DNA of 64,000 bases from Streptomyces sp. MNU76 (GCF_020982545.1 NZ_JAJKLK010000003.1:372001-436000); one strand, 5' to 3'; positions 21,235 to 30,036 are shown, counted from the stretch's first letter. The notes: a model not told the origin generated them from the sequence alone. Made by a program: numbers and translations.

Positions 21235-21930
21235 ATGGAACAGACAGCGTTGCGGCCCAAACCCATGCCGGGCGGGGAGCCCTGCGGCGATCGCCCGTCC
21301 GGCCCGACCCGGCGTCCGCATGCCGCGCCCCGCCGCGCCCGGCAGCGACTCGTCACCCTGCTGCTCGCCCTGGCCGCCTGCGTCGCCCTCGTCCTGTCGG
21401 GCGTCGGGCTGGGCACGATGGGCGCCACGGTGATCGGCATGAGCAGACTTGCCGAGCTGCGGGAGCGGGCCGCGGGCGAGCGAGGAGCCGTCGGCCGCCC
21501 CGACGCCGACGCCGACGACCGGGCGCGGGGCGGCCTGCCCAAGTCGGCGCCGGGGCAGGGGAGTTCGGTGTCACCCGGCATCGGCGCGCCCACCCGCCCC
21601 ACGCTCGGCGTCGAAGCCGTCGATGCTCCTGCGCCCGTGCCCGCAGCCGCACCCTCCACCGCAGCCACACCCTCGACCGCTCCCACGTCCGCGGGGGCGG
21701 CGGGTCGCGGCGCGCTCGTCGTCGGTGTCCACATCCCCGGCCCCGGCCACGCGGCCGGCCTGGTCCGCGGTGACACCGTCCTCGCCCTGGGCGGCACCCG
21801 GACCGGCTCGGCCTCCGACCTGGCGCGGGCCGTCGCCGCCGCGCGCCCCGGGGTGGCCCTGAAACTCCTCGTGCGCCACGCGAACGGCACCCGGCAGTAC
21901 CTGGTCGCCGTCCCGGGCGTCGTGACCTGA
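21235..21930 (+). CDS. Membrane-anchored PDZ-domain protein
   Basis: The 231-residue protein has one transmembrane segment (LVTLLLALAACVALVLSGVG, about 39-58), an Ala/Pro/Thr-rich linker and a C-terminal PDZ-like domain (GALVVGVHIPGPGHAAGLVRGD... LARAVAAARPGVALKLLVRH). It resembles the PDZ portion of HtrA-type proteins but has no protease domain, so it probably acts as an extracytoplasmic binding module. The ATG at 21235 is preceded by GGAGG at 21221-21225; an upstream in-frame start at 21154 abuts the MITE and is less likely. Confidence 0.75.
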   Translation: MEQTALRPKPMPGGEPCGDRPSGPTRRPHAAPRRARQRLVTLLLALAACVALVLSGVGLGTMGATVIGMSRLAELRERAAGERGAVGRPDADADDRARGGLPKSAPGQGSSVSPGIGAPTRPTLGVEAVDAPAPVPAAAPSTAATPSTAPTSAGAAGRGALVVGVHIPGPGHAAGLVRGDTVLALGGTRTGSASDLARAVAAARPGVALKLLVRHANGTRQYLVAVPGVVT

Positions 21931-21946
21931 GCGGCCCCGCCGCTTC

Positions 21947-22702
21947 CTACGCGGCCACCCTGAAGTGACTGGTCAGCCGCCCCTCGTCGTCCAGGACATG
22001 GAAGGCGAGCCCGGGCGGTGCCTCCCGGTCCGCGACCGTGTCGCCCTCCCAGGGCAGCCGCAGCGTCCAGGTGACCCCGGGTCCTACGACCAGCGGACGC
22101 CCGGCGAAGGTGGTCGCTGCCGGTGTGTGGGCGTGACCGGTGATGATCCCCGCGATCTCCGGCCGGCGTTCCAGCAGCCGGCCGAGCTTCGCGGACCGGC
22201 CCAGCCGGTACCGGTCCGGGAGCGGGTGGTGGAGCGCCACCGGCGGGTGGTGGAAGGCGAGCAGGGCGGGCCGGTCGCCGTCGAGCCCGTCCAGGGTCTC
22301 CTCGATCCAGGCGTGGGTCTGCGCGTCCAGTGCGCCCTCGTCCTGCCCCGGGATGCTGGTGTCGCACATCAGGACGGCCGCGTCCGGGAAGACGTGCACG
22401 CTGTTGACCGGCCCGTCGGTCGGCGGCTCCCCGAGCAGCGCCTTGCGGTAGGGGGCCCGGCTGTCGTGGTTGCCCGGACAGGTCAGCACCGGGAAGGGCG
22501 CCCCGCCCCCGCGCAGCCCCAGCAGACGGGCCGCCTCCTCGTACTCGGCCTCCGTGCCGTGGTCCGCGATGTCCCCCGTCACCAGCAGCGCGTCCACCGG
22601 GCCCGGCAGCCCCCACAGCAGATCCCGCACCCGCTCGGCCCGCCGGCCGGCCCGGTCGCTCCCGTCCAGATGCAGATCACTGATGTGCGCGAGTACGAGC
22701 AT
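21947..22702 (-). CDS. Metallophosphoesterase (CpdA/calcineurin-like)
   Basis: The 251-residue enzyme shows all five motifs of the binuclear metallophosphoesterases: HISDLHLDG (residues 6-14), GDIADHG, CPGNHDSR, AFHHPP and GHAHT. Closest in layout to cyclic-nucleotide phosphodiesterases of the CpdA/Icc type, so cAMP hydrolysis is possible, but the substrate cannot be read from sequence. GGGAGG lies nine bases upstream of the ATG. It converges with the PDZ gene and diverges from the M24 peptidase gene. Confidence 0.88.
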   Translation of the reverse strand: MLVLAHISDLHLDGSDRAGRRAERVRDLLWGLPGPVDALLVTGDIADHGTEAEYEEAARLLGLRGGGAPFPVLTCPGNHDSRAPYRKALLGEPPTDGPVNSVHVFPDAAVLMCDTSIPGQDEGALDAQTHAWIEETLDGLDGDRPALLAFHHPPVALHHPLPDRYRLGRSAKLGRLLERRPEIAGIITGHAHTPAATTFAGRPLVVGPGVTWTLRLPWEGDTVADREAPPGLAFHVLDDEGRLTSHFRVAA

Positions 22703-22752
22703 CGTCGTACGCCTCCCTCGGGCGTCGCCTTAATGGAACACTTGAATCCAAG

Positions 22753-22789
22753 CATTAGTGCTAATGGGAAGGCAACACGCAAGCATTAG
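22753..22789. promoter_or_regulatory. Operator-like palindrome CATTAG-TG-CTAATG with an extra half-site
   Basis: A perfect 6+6 bp palindrome (22753-22766) is followed by a third CATTAG at 22784-22789, and TTAATG also occurs near 22731. The cluster lies in an AT-rich patch of the divergent region between the metallophosphoesterase and the M24 peptidase, 50-90 bases from the former's start. Confidence 0.5.
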
Positions 22790-22958
22790 CGAGGGTTGGT
22801 GGGGGAGAGCTCGGCGGCGGTGTGGAACGCACTGGCCGGAGCCGCCGCGCGGGCCGTACGACAGTTGACGCCACGTGCCAATCGGCTCGCGTGCGGTGCG
22901 GCGGAGGGGCAGGATGCTGCCCGTAGCCCCAGGGAACTCCGAGCACGCGGAGGCATGG

Positions 22959-24071
22959 ATGAGCGCCCCCTTCACCACCGACGACCACCGGGCCCGGATG
23001 CGGCGCGCGGCGCGGGCCGCGGCGGACGCCGGGCTCGACGGGCTGCTGGTCGCGCCCGGCCCGGACCTGGTGTGGCTGACGGGGCACCGGCCGCCCGAGA
23101 CCGAGCGGCTGACGATGCTGGTGCTGCGCGACGGCGAGGACCCGGTGCTGGTGGTCCCCACCCTGGAGGCCCCCGACGCCGCCGGGGCACCCGGCGGACC
23201 CGCGCTGACCCTGCGCGACTGGACCGACGGCCAGGACCCCTACGAGGCGGCTGTCTCCGCCCTCGGCCCCCGCGGCCGCTTCGGCGTCAGCGACAACGCC
23301 TGGGCCCTGCACCTGCTGGGCCTTCAGCGTCGGCTGCCGGGCACGGCGTTCGTCGCGCTCACCGAGGCGCTGCCCATGCTCCGGGCCGTGAAGGACGCGG
23401 CGGAGCTGGAGCTGATGGCGGCGGCCGGCGCGGCGGCCGACCGGGCGTACGACGAGATCCGGCAGGTGCCCTTCGCCGGGCGCCGCGAGAGCGACGTCGC
23501 CGCCGACCTCGCCGACCTGCTGCGGCGGTTCGGGCACTCCCAGGTGGACTTCACCATCGTCGCCTCGGGCCCGAACGGCGCCAACCCGCACCACGAGGCG
23601 GGCGACCGGGTCATCGGGCACGGCGACATGGTCGTCCTCGACTTCGGCGGCCTCAAGGACGGCTACGGCTCCGACACCTCCCGCACGGTCCACGTCGGCG
23701 AACCGGCCGCCGAGGAACGCGAGGTGCACGACCTCGTGCGGGCTGCCCAGGAGGCGGGGTTCAGGGCCGTGCGTCCCGGCGCGGCCTGCCAGGACGTCGA
23801 CCGGGCCGCCCGCGCGGTCATCGCCGAGGCCGGGTACGGCGACCGCTTCATCCACCGCACCGGGCACGGCATCGGCGTCACCACCCACGAGCCGCCGTAC
23901 ATGATCGAGGGGGAGGAACGGCCCCTGGTGCCCGGCATGTGCTTCTCGGTCGAACCCGGTGTCTATCTGCCGGGCCGTTTCGGCGTCCGCATCGAGGACA
24001 TCGTGACGGTCACGGAGGACGGCGGCCGGCGCCTCAACAACACATCGCGGGAGATGGCGGTGGTCGAGTGA
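22959..24071 (+). CDS. M24-family aminopeptidase (Xaa-Pro dipeptidase type)
   Basis: The 370-residue protein has a creatinase N-domain (about 10-135) and a pita-bread catalytic domain. Metal ligands are visible: Asp in VVLDFGG, Asp in GYGSDTSR, His in HRTGHGIGVTTHEPP, Glu in SVEPGVYLPG and Glu in RIEDIV. It would remove N-terminal residues preceding proline, or cleave X-Pro dipeptides, in the cytoplasm. The ATG at 22959 with GGAGG five bases upstream is preferred over the longer in-frame start at 22875. Confidence 0.92.
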   Translation: MSAPFTTDDHRARMRRAARAAADAGLDGLLVAPGPDLVWLTGHRPPETERLTMLVLRDGEDPVLVVPTLEAPDAAGAPGGPALTLRDWTDGQDPYEAAVSALGPRGRFGVSDNAWALHLLGLQRRLPGTAFVALTEALPMLRAVKDAAELELMAAAGAAADRAYDEIRQVPFAGRRESDVAADLADLLRRFGHSQVDFTIVASGPNGANPHHEAGDRVIGHGDMVVLDFGGLKDGYGSDTSRTVHVGEPAAEEREVHDLVRAAQEAGFRAVRPGAACQDVDRAARAVIAEAGYGDRFIHRTGHGIGVTTHEPPYMIEGEERPLVPGMCFSVEPGVYLPGRFGVRIEDIVTVTEDGGRRLNNTSREMAVVE

Positions 24072-24511
24072 CCCTTCCCGTACCGTTCCTGGGGACTGAG
24101 TATGAGTGAGTCCGCCCAGCCGCACGCCCCGAACGGTCTTGGGCGTTCCCCCACTGCCTCAAGGGCGTGGGAGGTACCCCCAGGTCCCCGGCGTACTCAA
24201 CCCCGGGGCGGCGACACGCATCCTGTACGTGGTCCGTCCCGGGAGGCCGGTTCCCTCACGACCTGGCCAGGTGGGTACGGACAGAGGGCGACGGAGAGGC
24301 CCGGGACCTTCTCTCCGGAGGAAAGGGGGCTCCGCACGCCGGCTCCGTTCCCGGTGTCCCGGATCGCCCGCTCACCGTAGCCCGAACAGCCCACACCGTC
24401 GCAAGCCCGGAAGTCGATCATCACACGATCGAGCTCATCCACCCTCGTACGCACTCCCCGGCAAGCAGCTGGCAACCCCCGCTCCCCTGACCCCCGGACG
24501 ACGGCGCGACC
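24072..24511. other. 440-bp intergenic region with streptomycete repeat fragment
   Basis: No convincing gene. Around 24139-24187 lies CTTGGGCGTTCCCCCACTGC then CTCAAGGGCGTGGGAGGTAC, a type of sequence I know from Streptomyces intergenic and MITE-like repeats. The rest has short open frames only. No riboswitch was recognised. Confidence 0.5.
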
Positions 24512-25450
24512 ATGACCCAGGCACCGACACCCACCGCGGACAGCGTCCGCAGGCTGGTCCGTTCCCTGCTGAAGAACGGGGCGGGCAGGCCCGGCGGCAA
24601 GGGCGCGGGCGGCCCCGACGTGCGACCCGTCGCCGGGGACGACACGCACGGCACCTGGTGGGTCGGCACCCGCCATGTCCTTCGCCTCGTGACCGACCGG
24701 CACGGCGTCGGGCCGCAACGACGCGAACTGCGGCTGCGGGACCTGGTCCGCCCGCACATCGGCGTCGCCGTGCCGGTGAGCGTCGCGCACGGCGAGTGGT
24801 CCGGAGGGCTCACCTACACACTGGACACGCGGCTGGCCGGGGGCACGGCCGAGGAGCACGAGGTGTCCGCCGTGGGCGAGGCCGACCTGGCGGCGCTCCT
24901 CACGGGGCTGCGCGAGGTGCCGCCGCGGCAGGCCGAGGCGCTCGGGGTGCCGCGGCTCGCCCCGCGCCCGCTGGAGGCGCTGCGGGCGGCGGCGGGACGG
25001 GCGGCGCGCCTGCTCGCCGAGGCCGACGAGTTCGACGCGCGGCGGCTCGGGCAGCTGACGTCGGCGACGGCGGCGCAGCTGACGGCGCCGACCGCCGTCC
25101 TGGTTCACCACGGGCTCACCGGCGACCACCTCGTCGTCAGCGCCGACGGCCGGGTCCGGGGGGTGCTCGGCTGGACCGACGCGGCCGTCGGCGACCCCGC
25201 CGAGGACATCGCCGGCCTCGCCGCGGCCGTCGGCTCACCGGCCGCCGTCCGTGCCGCGACGCTGGCCGGCTACGGCGTCCGCCCCTGTCTGCGCGGACTC
25301 TGGCTGGCCCGCTGCGACACGGTCGTCATCCTCGCGGAGGGCCTTCAGGGGCGCGCCGCCGTGCCCCTCCCCGTCCTCCGTCACCGGCTGCGTCGCGCGT
25401 GGGAGCCGATCCTGCTGGAGAGGGTGACGGATCTGCGCGGTGAGGACTGA
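24512..25450 (+). CDS. Aminoglycoside-phosphotransferase-fold protein lacking the catalytic Asp
   Basis: The 312-residue protein has the APH/choline-kinase layout, and GVLGWTDAAVGDPAEDIAGL resembles the metal-binding DFG-equivalent region. The catalytic loop, expected as H-x-D with a following Asn or His, reads VLVHHGLTGDHLVV, so Gly or Leu occupies the Asp position. The N-lobe has no obvious ATP-lysine motif beyond RHVLRLV. It may therefore be a pseudokinase or a sugar-binding relative rather than a resistance enzyme. It converges with treZ. Confidence 0.7.
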   Translation: MTQAPTPTADSVRRLVRSLLKNGAGRPGGKGAGGPDVRPVAGDDTHGTWWVGTRHVLRLVTDRHGVGPQRRELRLRDLVRPHIGVAVPVSVAHGEWSGGLTYTLDTRLAGGTAEEHEVSAVGEADLAALLTGLREVPPRQAEALGVPRLAPRPLEALRAAAGRAARLLAEADEFDARRLGQLTSATAAQLTAPTAVLVHHGLTGDHLVVSADGRVRGVLGWTDAAVGDPAEDIAGLAAAVGSPAAVRAATLAGYGVRPCLRGLWLARCDTVVILAEGLQGRAAVPLPVLRHRLRRAWEPILLERVTDLRGED

Positions 25451-25509
25451 CGAAGCAGCGCCTCAGGGCTCGGGGGCGCGCGGCACAGGGCGACCGCGGG
25501 TCGGACGTG

Positions 25510-25542
25510 GCTGATCGCGCGGTTCCCCGCGCCCCTGAAGGG
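25510..25542 (-). repeat. Dispersed GC-rich intergenic repeat, copy C
   Basis: Read on the minus strand: CAGGGGCGCGGGGAACCGCG then CGATCAGCC. It lies between the convergent phosphotransferase and treZ genes, suggesting a bidirectional terminator role. Confidence 0.65.
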
Positions 25543-25562
25543 GCCTGCGGCCCCTGGTCGCC

Positions 25563-27308
25563 TCACGCCACCGTCAGCACCACGCACGACTCCCCGCCCA
25601 GGGTCAGCACCCCGTCGGCCCCCGGCGCCTCCACCGGATCCCACGCCGCGAGGACGCGCGCGTGGGGCACCCCGACCGGGACCTCGGCCGTCTCCTTGCC
25701 CAGGTTCAGTGCCACGAGGACATCGCCCCGGCGGAAGCCGAACCACCGGGCCTCCTCGTCGAAGGCGACCTTGACGTCGGAGAGATCGGGGTCGGAGAGA
25801 TCGGGCAGGGAGTGGCGCAGGGCGATGAGAACGCGGTACCAGGACAGCATCCGGGCGTGGGGCTCGCGCGCGGGCTCCGACCAGTCGAGGCAGGAGCGGT
25901 CGCGCGTCGCGGGATCCTGGGGGTCGGGGACGTCCTCCTCGGCCCAGCCGTGCTCGGCGAACTCCCGGCGCCGGCCCCGCCGTACGGCCTCCGCGAGCTC
26001 CGGATCGGTGTGGTCGGTGAAGAACTGCCAGGGCGTGGACGCGGCCCATTCCTCGCCCATGAAGAGCATGGGCGTGAAGGGGCCGGTGAGGACGAGCGCC
26101 GCCGCGCAGGCCAGCAGGCCGGGGGAGAGGGTCGCCGCGAGCCGGTCGCCCTGGGCGCGGTTGCCGATCTGGTCGTGGGTCTGGGTGTAGCCCAGCAGCC
26201 GGTGCGCTGAGACGCTCGTACGGTCCAGGGGGCGGCCGTGGCGGCGCTCCCGGAAGGACGAGTATGTGCCGTCGTGGAAGAAGCCACCCGTCAGGGTCTT
26301 CGCCAGGCCCGCCGGGCCCGCGTGCGCGAAGTCCGCGTAGTAGCCCTGGGACTCCCCGGTCAGCGTGGTGTGCAGGGCGTGGTGGAAGTCGTCGTTCCAC
26401 TGGGCGTGCAGGCCCAGTCCGCCGTGTGCGCGCGGGGTGATGAGGCGCGGGTCGTTGAGGTCCGACTCGGCGATCAGGAACAGCGGCCGACGCACTTCCT
26501 CGGCGAGCGCGTCCACCGCCGTCGTCAGCTCCTCCAGGAAGTGCAGGGCCCGGGTGTCCTTGAGCGCGTGGACCGCGTCCAGCCGCAGCCCGTCGAGACG
26601 GTGGTCGCGCAGCCAGGCCAGCGCGCTCTCCCGGAAGTACGCCCGCACCTCGTCCGAGCCCGGCGCGTCCAGATTCACCGCCGCGCCCCACGGCGTGTGG
26701 TGCCGCTCGGTGAAGTACGGCCCGAAGACGGGCAGGTAGTTGCCGGAGGGGCCCAGATGGTTGTGCACGACGTCGAGCACCACCCCGAGGCCCAGTCCGT
26801 GGGCCGCGTCCACGAACCGCTTCAGCGCCTCGGGACCGCCGTACGGTTCGTGCACGGCCCACGGCGAGACGCCCTCGTAACCCCAGCCGTGCGTCCCGGG
26901 GAAGGGGCACAGCGGCATCAACTCGACGTGGGTGACGCCCAGTTCGGCGAGGTGCCCGAGACGTTCGGCCGCCGCGTCCAGGGTGCCCTCGGGTGTGTAC
27001 GTGCCGACGTGCAGCTCGTAGAGGACCGCGCCCGGCAGCCCGCGTCCGGGCCACTCCGAGCGCCAGGTGTACCGCCCCTGGTCGACGACCGCGCTCAGTC
27101 CGTCGGGGCCGTCCGGCTGCCGGCGCGAGCGCGGGTCGGGGCGCACCGGACCGTCGTCGACGGCGAAACCGTAGCGCGTGCCGTCCGGCGCCTCCGCCTC
27201 GGCCGTCCACCAGCCCGGCCGCTCCGGATCGCGCTCCATGGCGTGCGTGGTGCCCGCCCGGTGGAGGGTCAGACGGTCGGCCTGCGGTGCCCACACCTCG
27301 AACTGCAC
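25563..27308 (-). CDS. treZ: Malto-oligosyltrehalose trehalohydrolase TreZ
   Basis: The 581-residue GH13 enzyme has an N-terminal beta-domain (FEVWAPQADRLTLHR), a barrel with GYEGVSPWAVHEPYGG, GLRLDAVHAL (nucleophile Asp), LIAESDLND (acid Glu) and TQTHDQIGNRAQGDR, and a C-terminal beta-domain. It releases trehalose from malto-oligosyltrehalose made by TreY (encoded at 31706-34030). The GTG at 27308 has GAGGGAG eight bases upstream and yields the standard length; the frame is open to 27458 without support. It is transcribed alone, divergent from the FHA gene. Confidence 0.95.
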   Translation of the reverse strand: MQFEVWAPQADRLTLHRAGTTHAMERDPERPGWWTAEAEAPDGTRYGFAVDDGPVRPDPRSRRQPDGPDGLSAVVDQGRYTWRSEWPGRGLPGAVLYELHVGTYTPEGTLDAAAERLGHLAELGVTHVELMPLCPFPGTHGWGYEGVSPWAVHEPYGGPEALKRFVDAAHGLGLGVVLDVVHNHLGPSGNYLPVFGPYFTERHHTPWGAAVNLDAPGSDEVRAYFRESALAWLRDHRLDGLRLDAVHALKDTRALHFLEELTTAVDALAEEVRRPLFLIAESDLNDPRLITPRAHGGLGLHAQWNDDFHHALHTTLTGESQGYYADFAHAGPAGLAKTLTGGFFHDGTYSSFRERRHGRPLDRTSVSAHRLLGYTQTHDQIGNRAQGDRLAATLSPGLLACAAALVLTGPFTPMLFMGEEWAASTPWQFFTDHTDPELAEAVRRGRRREFAEHGWAEEDVPDPQDPATRDRSCLDWSEPAREPHARMLSWYRVLIALRHSLPDLSDPDLSDVKVAFDEEARWFGFRRGDVLVALNLGKETAEVPVGVPHARVLAAWDPVEAPGADGVLTLGGESCVVLTVA

Positions 27309-27510
27309 GGAACGGTTCTCCCTCGGCTGCCGGTCGTGGTCCTGGGTAGTCAGGGGGTTGCTCGTCCATCGTGGAGCAAACGAGATCGTCGCGCGCCGGG
27401 ATCGGTGCTTTTGTTCTCGCGAGTCGTACCGTCCTCCCGCATGTCCGCGGATGGTCACCGTTTACGGGTTGTCTGGACACCTCCCGCCTCGCTGACCGAC
27501 AATCACACGC

Positions 27511-28062
27511 GTGACGTCGTCCTTCGAGTTCCACACGTACCCCGCGCGGCTGTCGGACGCGGAGCGCGACCGCGCGCTGAGGGTGCTCCGTGACGGCGTC
27601 GCACTCGGCCGTCTGTCGCACGACACGTTCATCCGGCGGATGGAGCTGGCCCTCACCGCCCGCCGCTCCGACGAACTCGTCGCGCTCACCGCCGACCTGC
27701 CCGTCGAGAACCGCTGGTCCCGGCTGGTGCTCGGCACCGTGGGCGCGGTCTCCGGCTTCGGTGTGAAACTGCGCAGGGCCTGGCAGGCCGAGCGGCTCCC
27801 CAAGCTCCAGCTGCCGCACCCGGCGGGCGGCCACGCCCTGCGCATAGGCCGCGACCCGGCGAACGGGCTCCGGCTCAGCCACGAGACGGTCTCCCGGGTG
27901 CACGCCGAACTGAGCCGGCAGGGCGGCATGTGGATCCTGCGCGACCTCGGCTCCACCAACGGCACCACCGTCAACGGCCGTCGGGTGATCGGCGCGGCCG
28001 TCGTCCGCGACGGCGACCAGGTGAGTTTCGGCCGGATGGTCTTCCGCCTCTCCTCCGAATGA
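27511..28062 (+). CDS. DUF1707-FHA domain protein
   Basis: The 183-residue protein starts with a DUF1707 SHOCT-like module (ARLSDAERDRALRVLRDGVALGRLSHDTFIRRMELALTARRSDEL, ~residues 9-53) and ends with a forkhead-associated phosphothreonine-binding domain: LRIGRDPANGL, SHETVSRVHAEL, LGSTNGTTVNG. It is likely to read the output of a Ser/Thr kinase, none of which is in the window. GTG start at 27511. It is divergent from treZ and upstream of the M14 gene. Confidence 0.88.
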   Translation: MTSSFEFHTYPARLSDAERDRALRVLRDGVALGRLSHDTFIRRMELALTARRSDELVALTADLPVENRWSRLVLGTVGAVSGFGVKLRRAWQAERLPKLQLPHPAGGHALRIGRDPANGLRLSHETVSRVHAELSRQGGMWILRDLGSTNGTTVNGRRVIGAAVVRDGDQVSFGRMVFRLSSE

Positions 28063-28171
28063 CCTTGTGACCGACCCCACGGCAAAGCTCTGGCCTGGGA
28101 TTTACGCAGCGAGTTTGTCAACTGCCCTCCCGTTCCAGGGTGTTGACGTGCGTTCTCAGCCATGACTGACT

Positions 28172-29632
28172 GTGCTTACACCATGCACACCAGGTGAACC
28201 GACGTCACCACATTCGTGGAGGTGTGCCCTGCCGCCACCCCTCCGCTACCCGACCGTCGACGAGTTGTCCGCCCGCGCCGCCGCCCTCGTAGCCCGCCAT
28301 CCGCACCGCGCCCGACTCCGCCGCGTGGGCACCTCACGGGCGGGCACCCCGATGTGGCTGCTCTCCGTCGGACACGGCAGCCGCCACACCCTGATCGTCG
28401 CCGGCCCGCACGCCAACGAGCCCGTGGGCGGCGCCACCGTCCTCCGGCTCGCCGAACGGGCCCTGGCCGACCCCCGGTTGAGCGACGCCGCCGACACCAC
28501 CTGGAACCTGCTGCTGAGCCTCGACCCCGACGGCTCCCGCCGCAACGAGGGCTGGCTCCGCGGCCCGTACACCCTCGGCCACCACTTCCGGCACTTCTTC
28601 CGCCCCGGCTTCCTGGAACAGCCCGAATGGCTGCCCGACGGCGCGGCCGGCGCCGTGCTGCCGGAGACCCGCGCCCTGCTCGACCTCCAGGACGAACTGC
28701 GGCCCTTCTTCCAGTGCTCGCTGCACGGCGTCGACGTCGGCGGCGGATTCGTCGAACTCACCCGGGACCTGCCGGGGCTCGCCGAGCGCGTCGCCCGCAT
28801 CGCCGCCCGCCTCGGCATCCCCCGCGAGCTGAGACCGTACGACACCCTGTACTGGCCCTGCCTCGGCCCCGCCGTCTACCGCATCCCGCCCCCGCGCCGG
28901 GGCGACCTGGCCGCCGCCATCACCGAGGCGGCCGTCGAGTCCACCTGGTTCCACCCGCACCGCCACGGCACGGCCACCGCCGTCGTCGAGGCGCCGATGT
29001 GGGGCGTGGCCGCCGTCGAGGACGCCTCCCCGGCGCCGGACGCCGACGCCGTACTGCGCACCGTCAGCCGTGCCCTGCGCCAGGACACCCGGCTCCTGGA
29101 GGACCTCCTCACCCGCGTCCGCCCCTCGGTGAGCGGCACCCCGGACGCGGCCCGGCTGCTCGCCCCGGTCGACGACTACGTCCTGGTCGGGCCGGGCGTC
29201 GCCGACTCCTGGGACCCCGACGTCCACACCACCGCCCGGCCGCTGCCCCCGCTCGACACCGCCCGGCTCACCACCCTCGCCCTCTCCGGCCGCCGGGTCG
29301 CCCTGCGCACCGCCGGGCTGCTGCACCAGCTGGTGACCCGTGCCGGTCACGACCCGGCCGGCGTGCTGCCCGAGCTGGACCGCCTGATCGACGAGTGGTG
29401 CGCCGACTACCGCGACGGATACGGGGCCCGCTGGATCCCCGTGGCCCACCAGGCGGAGTACCAGGCCCGCGTGGTTCTCGCCGCGTTCGAGCTGGCGGCC
29501 GGGCGCCCGCACCAGCCGGGGCCCGCCCCGCTGGGGCCCTGCCCGGACTCCCGTGCGGACTCCCGTGCGGATTCCCATTCGGGTGAGCAGGGATGGAGTT
29601 CCGAGCCCGCCGTGCCGATGCACCGGGAATGA
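28172..29632 (+). CDS. M14-type zinc carboxypeptidase-like protein (upstream paralogue)
   Basis: An M14 metallocarboxypeptidase fold with zinc ligands HANEP (His/Glu) and His in CSLHGVDVGGG, an SLDPDGSRRNEGW block and a candidate catalytic Glu in AVVEAPMWG. There is no signal peptide, so it is likely cytoplasmic. The start is unusual: the only standard in-frame codon is GTG 28172, without a Shine-Dalgarno, while a perfect GTGGAGG at 28216-28222 sits six bases before a CTG (28229) where homology begins (PPPLRYPTVDELSARAAALV). It ends with an Asp-Ser-Arg-Ala repeat. The stop overlaps the start of the subtilisin-inhibitor gene (ATGA). Confidence 0.82.
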   Translation: MLTPCTPGEPTSPHSWRCALPPPLRYPTVDELSARAAALVARHPHRARLRRVGTSRAGTPMWLLSVGHGSRHTLIVAGPHANEPVGGATVLRLAERALADPRLSDAADTTWNLLLSLDPDGSRRNEGWLRGPYTLGHHFRHFFRPGFLEQPEWLPDGAAGAVLPETRALLDLQDELRPFFQCSLHGVDVGGGFVELTRDLPGLAERVARIAARLGIPRELRPYDTLYWPCLGPAVYRIPPPRRGDLAAAITEAAVESTWFHPHRHGTATAVVEAPMWGVAAVEDASPAPDADAVLRTVSRALRQDTRLLEDLLTRVRPSVSGTPDAARLLAPVDDYVLVGPGVADSWDPDVHTTARPLPPLDTARLTTLALSGRRVALRTAGLLHQLVTRAGHDPAGVLPELDRLIDEWCADYRDGYGARWIPVAHQAEYQARVVLAAFELAAGRPHQPGPAPLGPCPDSRADSRADSHSGEQGWSSEPAVPMHRE

Positions 29633-30036
29633 CGCACCCCACCCACGCGGTACGCGGCTGCCTGCTCGCCGCCCTCGCCCTCCTCACCCTCGGCGCCTCG
29701 GCCCCCGACCGGACGAGCGCCGTCCAGAGCGACTGGCTCTACGTCACCCTCACCCGGGGCGACGCCCGCTCCTCCGACACCCGCGGCACCCTCCTCCTCT
29801 GCGACCCGCCGCAGGGCCACGGCCGGGCCGCAGAGGCGTGCGCGGAACTCCGCCGGACCGACGGCGACATCACCCGCATCCCTCACCGGAACGCCATCTG
29901 CACCGAGATCTACGCCCCCGTGCGGGCCTCGGCGGAGGGCCAGTGGGGCGGCAGACCGGTCACCTACGAGCAGACGTTCGCGAACGCGTGCGTGATGGCG
30001 GCGCGCACGGGGGCGGTGTTCGCCTTGTCGGACTGA
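29629..30036 (+). CDS. Subtilisin-inhibitor-like (SSI family) secreted protein with Glu at P1
   Basis: The 135-residue protein has a signal peptide (RGCLLAALALLTLGASA) and a single SSI domain: Cys58-Cys71 and Cys91-Cys121 match the two disulfides, and GQWGGRPVTYEQTFANAC matches the conserved GVWQG..YER.F.NEC. Alignment of ICTEIYAPV with the SSI reactive site MCPMVYDPV puts Glu93-Ile94 at P1-P1', where Met, Lys or Arg is usual. A Glu-specific protease is thus the likely target. The ATG at 29629 overlaps the M14 stop, which couples their translation. An in-frame start at 29593 is less likely. Confidence 0.85.
   Translation: MTHPTHAVRGCLLAALALLTLGASAPDRTSAVQSDWLYVTLTRGDARSSDTRGTLLLCDPPQGHGRAAEACAELRRTDGDITRIPHRNAICTEIYAPVRASAEGQWGGRPVTYEQTFANACVMAARTGAVFALSD

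Noticed and set aside
24102..24380. A 92-codon open frame between the M24 peptidase and the APH-like gene
   Set aside because: It contains an intergenic repeat fragment and shows no homology or coding character.
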